This document shows positions 37,406 to 48,316 of a stretch of 64,000 nucleotides of DNA, piece after piece. How positions within the stretch are numbered: position 1 is the first letter of the stretch; each line of letters opens with the position of its first letter. A program made the position numbers and the translations under genes. The notes beneath the pieces were generated by a model. That model saw only the letters and a program-made list of their open reading frames with translations. It ran no database searches and was not told the DNA's origin. Source of the DNA: Myoxocephalus aenaeus (taxonomy: Eukaryota; Chordata; Actinopteri; Perciformes; Cottidae); NCBI GenBank assembly GCA_038501785.1, contig JBAMJR010000161.1, positions 1,429,001-1,493,000 on the forward strand, written 5' to 3'.

Positions 37406-40400
37406 TCACCATAAATTTCCACGTTTTATCCCGCCTCTCTTCTTCGACTTCGATCTCTCAGCCTTTTTGTTGTTCCTGCTTTTGCCACCTGCCCCATCCT
37501 TCCTCTTCTGTGGAGGGGGTGTGTACTGCTTGTGACCGTGGAGGTCTGCAGGGCAAACTTCTTGAACGAAGTACCTCAAGGATTGTTTTAGTCCTCCTCG
37601 TTTGGCTTGAGCATCTTTCCTAAGTCTCTTCACCTCTTGTCTCTCTTTGCGCCTCTCTGGCCACTTCTTCCTCTTGCCAGCCTGGCCGCATGTCTCCTGT
37701 TTTGTCCTGCGTCTCCCCTGGACTGGCTGATTCTCCTCACCACTCTCGCCTGTTGCTTCAAACAAGTGCTGCTGGTCTGACAGAGGCAGGAATCTAGAAC
37801 TCAAAAACTCTGAATACACAGAATGGATGGAGAAAATGTCCTCAATAATTAGTGAGCCTGTATAGCTGAACAATAAGATGAAGGCAGTTGTTCTTTACAG
37901 CTGCACTAATTCATAATTTTATATAAACAAAAAGGTCAATGTAGAGTGAAAGGGGCTTCCAGAGCGAATTATCAACCAACTCTACAGTTCTCTGCAGCTC
38001 CACGGAGCATCTTTCAGCACATTACGTTGGTTTTACGGCCCAAAACGTTGCTATTTTGATTCAATCTCGCAGCTCTCATTAAATCTGTTTTTTTGCCGCA
38101 GCAGGCAGCTGTTTCCAGTAAAAAAAGAAATCTGATAGAACCAAATACGCTATCTGCCCATCACCAAACAGCAACATTTTGTGACCAGCTGGTGAACATA
38201 ATGATAGTTTAACAGCCAGATAAGATACAGTGGACGGTTACCAGTTTATTAGGTACGCCAAGATAAAACTAGGACAGTCCAATACAACGGTCGTGCACAT
38301 TTTTTTATAATAATAAAGTTAAAAAGGTTTTAGAGAGGTGTTGACTCCATTATACAGGGCTTTTGGGGGCTGTAATTCGTGGTGCTGTTGAACTGAATTC
38401 TGTTGTTTATTATTTTGTCCACATAATTTATATCAATGATAAACATGTACATGAAGCAAAACGTTAATAGAAAAAACACTATTTTGTGCAAATGTTTGCA
38501 TAATTGTATGTATAATATTACTGTATATAATAGAATATACGTTTTGTCACCTTTGGCTTTTTTCTGCTTCCTGGGGCGACATTGGAGGACGTCCTCGATG
38601 GTGTCATAGTGGCAAACGTATGGCCTTAAGGGAAAAGTCCCACTGATCATCCTCCTTTGAGTGCACTCCTAATAACGACAGAGTAGATCAAATTGAAAGT
38701 GAGTGAGCAAGAAGACAACTACAGTCAAGTCCAATCCAAAAGAAGATACAGAAAAAGACGGAGAATATGCTGTACAGAAGTATATAGAGGAGGAAGGTAG
38801 TGAGAGACCTGAGACAGTGTAGACCTAACATATTAGGTAAGGCAAAGTTCAAGTCAAGAAGGAAAGGGGAGATGGTAAAGTATTTTAAAGGATTCCTTTC
38901 ATTGGCCACTTACATAGCCATGATGTCCCCTCTGAGAGCAGTTGCAACAATGAGAGGGGCATTTCTTTTTTTTGAAGACGTGGACTGTTGGTGGCCTGAC
39001 TGGAAGCTCTAACCGTATCTGGGAAAAAAGGTTAAAAAAAAGGAAAAAACGTCAACAAGCAAAATTAAGATGGTCCTTCTTATCATCTGATTATTTATAT
39101 TCTCTCATTTTGAGCGGTGGTGTTAAACACACAAACAAGTGCTGCTGGTCTGACAGAGGCAGGAATCTAGAACTCAAAAACTCTGAATACACAGAATGGA
39201 TGGAGAAAATGTCCTCAATAATTAGTGAGCCTGTATAGCTGAACAATAAGATGAAGGCAGTTGTTCTTTACAGCTGCACTAATTCAGCTGCCAGAAAGGC
39301 CTTTTAAGATCTAGAAGCGTTATGCATCTTGCGTTAGTAAAGAAGGTGCAATAATAAAAGTGCAGTAAAGTAAAAACACCAACTTACTGTGAAGTGGTAT
39401 TGTCTCCACGTATCAGGGCAGGTCTGAGGAAAACCCAGAACACAAAGGAGAAAATTACTCTTTTGAGCAGGACTACAGTAAAGAGCATTGTGCAGATGAG
39501 GAATTGTCAAGGTAGAGTAACACTTCATAAAAAGGCCCACACATGCCTGAGGCTACAGAATATGTCAACACACAACTGACAAATCCTATCAAAGTTTCCT
39601 TCAACACAGAAACCCAACATACAACATCCCAACAGAGACTCACATCAGAGAGGTGCCCTGACATCCCACAGCGCTGACAGTGTTGGTTCCACACTTCGGC
39701 CCTTTCGCAGGAGCTGAGGCCATGTGACAGTCCACAGCTGGGGCAGGGCCGGCCCGGACAGTTTCTCTGGATGTGGCCCTGTATCCCACAAAGAACACAG
39801 GTAGGACATTTCTGCTGACAGAGACAACAAAAATATTGTTAACATTAGTGTTTTGTCATCTATTTTTTTTCTTCTTCCAATTTGACAGCATAGACTTCAC
39901 AAGAGCACAGCAATATATTCAAAAGAGAGCATAAACAAAAAATGAAACACAGCGAAGGACAGGGGGATATCAGCTGAACTCCAACAAGAGATCAATGGGA
40001 CACCGGGAAGCCCCGTGAAAGTAATTTTAGACAGAAATCTCACCAGCTGTGTAAGTATTTCAACCTGAATCAGGGTTATTAATCAACAACTGTATTAAAC
40101 TCCCGCAATGGTTATTTCTTCTACAAGACCTTGATATCTGCTTTATACCTACTTAATTTAATGACAGTGTGAAATGTCATTAAACTAAAAGAAAATGGGT
40201 AGATGCATGTGTTCCTTTACCTTAGGGTTGTTGCAGCTTTTGGCAATGTGTCCCGTCTTTTTGCAAATGTTACAGATCAGAGAAAAATAGCGTCTGGGCA
40301 GAGACCGATCAGCACCACGCTAGATAATGTGAGGGACAAAGACATGACGGACATTATTTAAAAAGGGAGTATTGTAAGTTCATAATATTGCGTACATACT

Positions 40401-42185
40401 GCAAAATCAGATGACAGCCAGCCAAAATGTTCTTCTTTATTGATATCCTTGTTTTAATTTCATGTTTGGCATTTGCATGTATTTTTCAAATGTATTTTTT
40501 ATGCACTCATACATTTAAATTTCTTTCAACAATATTTTATTTTGAATTGAATGAGAATGTTCCCCTTAACAGAAACATAATAATAACAATGAAAATAGTA
40601 GATACATTTATTTGAATAAATTAGCTCTGCTGTAGTATTTCTAAAAATTAATAGAAAATTAATCACATGCTACCTTGTCTTTCTCGGATACAGCCCATGT
40701 ATCATTCACCGATTTCACAGTCTGATCTATGATGGCGACAATAAACAAGGAGAAAAATTAGGTTTTGTAGAGATAAATGTATTCAACAATTAAAGTTATA
40801 TTTATGTTGTTCTCAGGCAGAATACCTCTTGAAACATAATTCAAACAAAAGAAAAGATTGTAGATTGAGTGAAAATAATATGTTAATTGTTTTACTTCAG
40901 CAATAACATGTCAGAAAACAAAGGCACAATTTAAAGCTGTGTTCTTCCCATTCAAAAAATTATAATAAAAAAATAAATAGTCACAAATAGAATTCAATTA
41001 CAAAATAAGAGCTTGTCATATACTAAGAAACAAAACTAACCAGCACCTTGTGTGCAAATGTGGTAAATCACAATAGTATGTAAATTAAACTTAAACCTTA
41101 CAGGTCAGGAGTGACGTTATTATACAACCCACACATAGGTGACTGTGGATCAGTGGTAGAGCGGGTCGCCCTTTGGCGGCTCGAACCCCGGCTCCACTAG
41201 TTCATGTCGATGTGTCCTTGGGCAAAAAAGCTTAACCCCAAATTAGTCCTGCAGGCTATGCTACCAGTTTGTGAATGGTTGTGACTAATAGTTAGTCCTG
41301 ATGGGCAGGTGGCACCTTGCATCTGTCATCAGTGTTATGAATGGGTGTGAAAGGATGAATGATGACATGTAGTGTTAAACCACTTTGAGTGGTCGGAAGA
41401 CTAGAAAAGCACTAAACAAGTACAAGTCCAATTACCATTTACAAACCCTAAATCAATTTCAGAGGTGAAGCCATACAGTCGTAGCATATGTACGTACTCC
41501 AACCCACGTGGCTGAGCCTAAATACCAGTTACAGACAGACTGGAATATGATTGCTTAATGTTTGAGTCTTGTATAGTTATTTTTATTATCATCACATATA
41601 CATCATTTAGCTGATGTAGGTGGACACTCTTGGACATATCGCTTGTACTTGTACAGTTTTAATTGTTTTTCCTTCAGGTAAATGTTTCAGAATCCCGAAA
41701 TGTAAAATTGAACTACGATAAAAACGTTTTCTTGCACTAGTAGTCAGGCTTTGAAAGTTATTAGATAGCAACAGAATGTTTTTACACAGAGTGAGATCAA
41801 GTACAGACTAACCTTCATCTCCAGAGTCATCCTTACAGCCGTCCCTGTAGCTCAGGTTGAGCTGGATGCTTGAGTCTCCCACCTGTTCCTCTCCTCCAAG
41901 GAGCATCCACTCCTCAATGGGCTGGTCACTGTCCTCCTCCTCCTCCTCCTCATTTAAGTCTAAACTCGGGCTGCTTAGCTGCAGCGCCCGTCCAGAGGTG
42001 ATGTTGAATGCCAGGAGGAGCGGAGGAGAGCTTTCCCTGATGAGCCGTGCCGCCCGTTTACAGCTGCTGTGCAGTTTCTGGTGACTAAACTTGTTATCTT
42101 CTTCTCCGTCTGAACTATTTAAGTCCTCAACAAAGAAGACGTCGTCCTCACCATCACCATCTTCATTTTCCATGGTAAAATCCAT
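37406..42185 (-). CDS. zcchc7: Zinc finger CCHC domain-containing protein 7
   Basis: Eight minus-strand coding exons: 41813-42185, 40674-40726, 40221-40319, 39644-39811, 39388-39423, 38914-39006, 38551-38668, 37406-37776. Phases fit throughout; 436 residues (human about 543). The N-terminus is acidic. Four to five zinc knuckles follow: CNICKKTGHIAKSC, CVLCGIQGHIQRNC, CPSCGLSHGLSSC, CQRCGMSGHLSDTC and CCNCSQRGHHGYEC. WRQYHFT and RPYVCHYDTIEDVLQC are typical of ZCCHC7. The C-terminus is very Lys/Arg-rich. ZCCHC7 is the vertebrate counterpart of yeast Air1/2, the RNA-binding subunit of the nuclear TRAMP complex that feeds RNA to the exosome. A minus-strand donor at about 42517 (CACG|GTAAGC) suggests a non-coding first exon. 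A perfect duplicate of the exon-8 acceptor region sits in intron 5. Confidence 0.94.
37759..37913 (-). repeat. 155-bp direct duplication, copy A (zcchc7 exon 8 boundary)
   Basis: The segment is identical, base for base, to 39132-39286 and in the same orientation. It spans the last part of zcchc7 intron 7, the acceptor (CTGTCAG|AC) and the first 18 nt of exon 8. Confidence 0.95.
39132..39286 (-). repeat. 155-bp direct duplication, copy B (zcchc7 intron 5)
   Basis: An exact copy of 37759-37913 placed between zcchc7 exons 5 and 6. It carries a duplicate splice acceptor whose phase (1) does not match exon 5 (phase 0), so use of it would shift the frame. Confidence 0.95.
41143..41457 (+). repeat. 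tRNA-derived SINE in zcchc7 intron 1
   Basis: The head has an A box (TGGATCAGTGGTAGAGCG, about 41146-41164) and a B box (GGCTCGAACCCC, about 41178-41189). The body ends with CACTTTGAGTGGTCGGAAG and AGAAAAGCACTAAACAAGTA, a tail widely seen in fish SINEs that share a LINE 3' end. It lies antisense to zcchc7. Confidence 0.85.
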
Positions 42186-43669
42186 AGTACAACCTCAAAA
42201 CAGCAGCTGAACAGCACCACCCAGCGGCGGCTCACTGCATTACTATCAACCAGCGGTGGCTAATTCAAGATACTACAACTTTTACGTTTTTCGCACCGTA
42301 CAATAAAATCGTCTGGTTGTGTCTTTTTTTCTTTAAACATGTAATTATGAGGTCTATATGTAGACAGTTAAAATATACTGACACGTGGGCTAACATCAGG
42401 CCAACCGACGGTGCTATGCTAACGTTAACTAACGCAGCTAGCTAATATAGCTTAGCTAAATAAGCGAACAAAACCAAGTGAAATGAAGTCTATAATGGCA
42501 CTTTATGAGTGCTTACCGTGTTTTGTTCATTATATATCTGTTGCAACTGCACACAATGCACAATACCAATATTTCCTCCATACAACTGAAAGCGCTGTGA
42601 CTTCCAATGTTGTTTATATGTTTACAGCGGAAGCTTGAAGAACTTTACCGGCGTTTCCGGGAGTTAAAATGTTGGACAACCAAAACTGCCCCCAGCGTTT
42701 GAAAACATGAAGTTAGACAACATTTTCACTCCTGAAACCCCTGAAGTTGATTTAGTAAATAATTGTATTGATTTTGTCAACATCTGTAGCGTAGTCTACA
42801 TATAATTCAATCTTTATTTGTTTAGGTTGTGTTTTGTTGTTGCTCCATCGCAACGACTTTCAATCAGGCTGCAAATAAATTAGTAGGCGAATAATGTAAG
42901 GCCTATCTGTCAGATACATTAAAAGTATGTTTTATATATATATATATATTACAGTCTATGGAGGAATGTAATTGAGTAAAAGGTAGTGTGTTTAATTCTG
43001 AAATGTATCCTTATGGAATAGAAACAAATGGTACTCAATTTAAGAAGGTATACCTCAAAAGATTGATCCCTGAATGTTTTTAGTGTGAAATAAGTTCAGA
43101 CCACAATTATTTTTCACAGCTATAGGTATTGCTGGGTTCATTTCCTCAGCACTAGGGATTTTAGGGGCTTTAACTTAGGTGTTATATTTTACCATTTAAA
43201 AACGTAGCCTCCACATATTATAAGGGCTGATTCCAGCATTTTTAGCCCACGGTTTCGTCCATGTCCTCGTGATAGGGTAACTGAATAGACCATCGTGTTA
43301 TAAACATGTTGGCTGAATGAAAAATCTAATTATAATATGCTATAGTTGTTTAGACTCGTGGGCTGCGTATGACTTCTGTATTTTCAAAATTCTGGCTACA
43401 GCTCTGATCAGCGCCTTAAAGATATTTCAGCGCGTGCACTCGCGCCCAATCAAAGGCTCGTGCAGCTCCACCGCTCAGGTGCTGAGGCACACTGCTGTCA
43501 CTCCGCACCACAAACAAACATATACGGACAAACTCTGAATAGTGCTCTCTTAAAGCCTCTTTTTCCTGTTTGAATGTTTCGTCCTCGAAACCGGATAGGC
43601 TCAACTTTATACCAAACAACGAGAAGTTAAGTAGGATAGGATTAGAGACTTTGTTATAGTCGGTCTGTG
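42186..43669. promoter_or_regulatory. Shared upstream region between zcchc7 and the Pax gene
   Basis: zcchc7 runs left and the Pax gene runs right from this 1.48-kb stretch, so it must hold both promoters. A probable zcchc7 non-coding exon ends at 42517. The stretch 43400-43670 just before the Pax ATG is CpG-richer than its surroundings. No specific binding sites can be named with confidence. Confidence 0.5.
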
Positions 43670-46097
43670 ATGGACGCGCGCTTTGGACAGGTGCCGCTCA
43701 CCGTCACGCACAGTAAGTAACGCTGTTTAAATAAAGTTATGAGGTGCCGCCTCAGCCTACGTAGAGTATCCTAAATTATAGCCGACCCCATCACGGAATC
43801 GTGTTGATCCGCTCCGGTCCTCAGGGTACGGCGGCGTGAACCAGCTCGGCGGTGTCTTCATTAACGGGCGCCCGTTACCGCACGTGATGAGGCAGCGCAT
43901 CGTGGAGCTCGCGCATCGGGGTGTGCGTCCCTGCGAGATCTCCCGCCACCTGCGCGTCAGTCACGGCTGTGTCAGCAAGCTACTGGCCAGGTACAATTAA
44001 ATTACCTTTTTTAGGTTTATTTTTGCCTATTTATTCATATTTTACTCATTGCTTCAGACAGTTGATGAGGCAGATTTTAACAATATGTATTGCCTGTAAT
44101 AATTATAATTATAATATTTGTAAAACTTTGTAAAAAAAAAAAACGATTTTACAATGTGCACCACCACATTTTAAAAAGTGAATAAGTAATTTGGAAATGT
44201 ATATACATAACTTTCATTTCTAAATGCATAATATGTGGAGCCTATGTTGGACCATCCAAAATATGCTGTATGGTCATCCATGAATGCATTATTCAGAAAT
44301 TAAAACATTTTTGATACCAACTGTTCTTTGAATCCACAGTGGTATCACTTTATTCCATACTATATATAGACACATGATTCACATCAGCATCTATATTGAT
44401 CAAACTTTCTCCGCAGGTAATATGTTAACCTGCTGACATACATCAATATTGTGAATTCAGGTACAATGACACAGGAAGCATCAGACCGGGGGTGATCGGA
44501 GGCTCTAAACCCAAAGTGGCCACTCCCAGTGTTGTGCAGATGATCCTGCATTTGAAACACACTAATCCCACCATGTTCGCCTGGGAGATCCGAGACAGGC
44601 TGCTGCTAGAACGAGTGTGCAACCATGACGACGTGCCCAGCATCAGCTCCATCAACAGGTAGATGAGCTCACACATGTGTGAGTTCGCTTGACTACACAG
44701 AACCTTAAAATGAGCTGAGATCCCTCTGTCTTTACAGGATCATCAGAAACAAAGTACAGTCCGAGTCTTGTGAAGTTGGTATGTTTTTCTGTCCCTTCTA
44801 CTCTCTCTTGACCCGTCTGCATGTTTCTAATGTTTCCTGACACTGACCTCTGACCCTGCAGCATCATCCGCATCATCTGTTGCAGTGGGAGCCACCTATT
44901 CCTCTGAGTCCACCTATTCCATCAGTGGAATTCTGGGAATCAGGAAATGCAGCAAACACAAGGAAGGTAAAATATGATTATTATGATTCATATTATTATT
45001 ATTATTATTATTATTATTATCAATAATGGAATTATAATTATCAATGTGTTTGAAAGTGAATGTATATGTGTATATTGTTTCTATTGTTTTAGTTGGAATG
45101 ATAAAAGATGGATAATTGATGATAGTCTAACTGCAACTTTACCACCTCTATTTGTTTCAAAATTGGAAACTTGACAAATACAAATCGAAATGCTTTTCTT
45201 TTGTTTGTTTGTTTTCCAGAGATTTAAAACTTAGTTTTAATCTGTTTTCCAAGCTATATTTCCCATCGTCCACAATTTGGTCAGCCTGCAGTTTTCCAGC
45301 TGTCAGCAGCTCCCCATTTTTGTCATCAAGTGCATGTTCTTCAACAATGAAATAAATCATGCAAGACTATCTCTGAAACAAGTTGTTTTGAATGTTCGTC
45401 TTCAGACTAGACATGTAGATGGATGTATTTGCAGAGCAGACACAACAGACCACACAGCAGGCCGATGAGTAAAGCCGGTGGTCCTGTGTTCACATCACTC
45501 TGGCTGAGACAACCTCCGCAGCAGGAGATCCACCTCATTGCCCCAGGCTTCTGTCCTCTCATCCAGCGGGCTCTCTGCTTCTCCCTTTCTCCCCCTCACC
45601 TCAGCCTCTCATTACAGGCCTTTCACCTCCACTCCTCCATCACAGCAGCCATTAGAATAGGAGATTGTGTGGATTGATATGCATCCTTACAGCTAGGAAC
45701 ACACGTGTGCATGCCTTTTGTCAATGTACTAATTAGAACTGAGGATTGCAGGAGAGGGATGGAGGTAGGGAGAGAAATGAAAGTGATCCAGAAGCTGTTT
45801 TGTTTTCCAGGAGGGGACCTCTCCTGCTGCGTCTTCCACGACCAGCCATGTTCCTGTAATGAAGCCTGGAGATGGTACAACCCCTGCCTGACCTCTATTT
45901 CCAGCCTGACCTTTTACCCTGGTCTGCCAGCTAATCATAATCCAGACCTCTTAGGTCAGTCTGCATCAAAGCGTGATCACTTACAGGTATGTATGATAAG
46001 AGTTGAACCTTCATGTGTTTCTCTCATCTGTTCTCTTGTTTAGGGCGTCCGCGTCATTACAGCTGAACGGGGCTGCAAAACACCTCCTGATTATTAA
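43670..46097 (+). CDS. Divergent compact Pax2/5/8-family transcription factor (pax5-like)
   Basis: Seven exons: 43670-43712, 43825-43990, 44461-44658, 44738-44778, 44862-44966, 45811-45986, 46044-46097; all phases fit, giving 260 residues. AATAAA follows at 46150. Residues 15-142 form a complete paired domain (GGVNQLGGVFINGRPLP, ISRHLRVSHGCVSK, GSIRPGVIGGSKPKVATP, NPTMFAWEIRDRLL, SSINRIIRNKVQ), which binds DNA in the nucleus. The octapeptide YSISGILGI (about 168-176) is the PAX5-type Groucho-binding motif. The partial homeodomain of Pax2/5/8 is absent; the short tail keeps only NEAWRWYNPCL, resembling the WRFxNPxLL stretch of Pax C-termini. The neighbour zcchc7 adjoins PAX5 in human, so a pax5-derived paralogue is the best reading. 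The whole gene spans 2.4 kb. A misassembled fragment is unlikely given intact frames, but skipped exons between 44967 and 45810 cannot be excluded. Confidence 0.82.
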
Positions 46098-48131
46098 AAC
46101 ATGCCTGACATCAATTTAGAAACACAAATCACAATTACAAACATGTTGAAATAAAACTGAGATGATATACTTCAGCTGTTGTGTTTTATTTACATAATTT
46201 GGAGTCAGAATAATACGCATGCTGTTGTTTCAGGCTTAACAGAGCTTCATCAGGCCAACATATTATCCCCCATCCCTGCCACCCATGTGGCCATTTCCTC
46301 CTCAGTCAGTGGTTGAGGGGGAGCATCATTAGAGGCCCCGTGATGAAGAACAATGACTGTTTTCGCTCCTTCGTGTAGGTCTCCCTGGCCTCCCCTCCAG
46401 CATGAGGGATTAAAGGAGATGGGAGATGCCAGAGGGACCCGTGGGGTCAAAGAACACCGCTGAGAAAGAAATCTGTGGCCAGCAATGGGCATCAGTCTAT
46501 AGGAGGCATGTAGAGAGCAGACATACAGTGCCAAATGTTTTGTGTACATTTACATATTTGTATGGGAGGGTTTTGTTATAGATTTTCAAACTTCTGCAGT
46601 TTGCCATAATGTGTGTGCATAGGTTTGCAATTTAAAGGAGTAAGTAAAACATGATTCCACATCCTTTCACAGTGTGAGAACTTCAGACATCACACAAAAG
46701 TCAAGTCAAATTAACCTCTGAAGCCCCAAATCATGTATTTTTTTTACTCTTTACAGTCTGTACAACATACAACATCCTAAATTAAACAGAGCTGTCATTA
46801 CAGCAACAAAGCTAGTAGAATATTGTATCAGCAGGGGGCGGTAGTTGACTGATTTGCTTGGTTATGAGCAACAATATCAACAAGTTTGCACAGAGCTGAC
46901 ACTTGTAAGCTGCAGCTTGTTAAGACAAGATAAGAAACAAATTCTTACAAACAACCAAACTGAACTGAAAGTTAACCCTCCAGCAGTCTCCCAGTAATGA
47001 GCTGTTAGGCATTACTTGTGCAGCCAATTCTCTAGCGAGCATTATGAGGTAAGCTGCAGTTGCTAGGAGAACAGTGACACAAGTGCACAGGCAACCCAGA
47101 GGGGGTTATTTTTGTTCCAGACAACAAAACCAAGAGGGACCTGACCAAAGACCTCAGGCTGTGATACAACATGAGCCAGGCCTGGTAATGTCCTACCGAA
47201 ATAACTCTGTGTGTATGCATATAGACGGTCAAAAGCAGCTGAAGTTTTTTAATTAGCCAGTGTATATCTTTTTACCTGGTGTCGTGGAAATGACCCGTAT
47301 GCCCTCATACACAGATAACATAATACACAAAACACAGATGGGTTTAAAGTGAAACAATCATATTGTGATCACAAACCACATTAAGGAGTGTCTCAACATA
47401 AAGTTGTGTTCAATACATTGCTATCGTACTCTGAGGACAAAGAAATCTCATGATTAACTTCAGTGACACTTATACAAGAAGACTGGTCAACAGGTCACAA
47501 CTGCCTTTCTCCTCTATATTTGTAATCATATAGAATGTCCTATACTGTAGCTTGTGATACTTATATACAGCGCATGCATTAGTCTAAAATATGAATGATA
47601 CTAACACTCTCCCTGACCCTGCGTTCACATCCTGTCACTAAGGTTGACATAGTGCCACACACACACACACACACGCACATCAAGTTGTGACTACAAGGAT
47701 TCTTCAGTAAAGAGTGAATTATAGTCAAATAGTATTGCAAAAGCATTGAGTAAAATAATACAATATTATACATTTTGCATTATAAAAAGAGTTTCTACAA
47801 ATGAATAAATGATAAACCTAATGCTTATATGTTAGTTTACTTTTACAGCGGCACTAGAAAGTATTTGATGTGAACCAAAAGAATTCTTCGTTGTTGGCTG
47901 ACAATATGGACATTGAAGGCCACAATACAAAGGGTGAGGAATGCAGACGGACCGGCTTTCAGCATCATTATTGCGTGTGAGTAAATGTTTATCGGGCTGA
48001 TGAGTCATTCCTGCACAAAGGTGCGAATGAAGAGGACACGTAAATTCTGTTTTTACTCACGACATCTAAAAGAGATGTAAAAAATCAGTTGAACATTAAA
48101 CCCTTTGGACACCAATGAAATAAAGTTGGAA

Positions 48132-48163
<32 letters not shown>

Positions 48164-48316
48164 TTGTGCCAGTTGGGAGGCACAGCTCTGCCCCAGCCTC
48201 CGGCAGGTTTCACTGACACACCCTGTTGGCACACAAACCACACACACACACACACACACACACACAGGGTAACTTGCAGTCCTCCAGTCCCTACTGGATG
48301 GTCCACAGCAGAAACA
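46098..48316. other. Intergenic DNA between the Pax gene and the membrane-protein gene
   Basis: It contains the Pax 3' UTR with AATAAA at 46150-46155, a short CA run near 47657-47675 and another at about 48240-48266, and TA-rich DNA at 48130-48165. No further exon was recognised. Confidence 0.5.

Noticed and set aside
45423..46043. ORFs at 45423-45677 and 45705-46043 as extra Pax exons
   Set aside because: In the required phase the first reaches a stop at once after any acceptor. The second is the open frame around exon 6; only 45811-45986 has acceptor and donor and fits the phases.
46250..46549. 99-residue minus-strand ORF after the Pax gene
   Set aside because: It has no recognisable domain or exon boundary and overlaps the likely Pax 3' flank; treated as chance.
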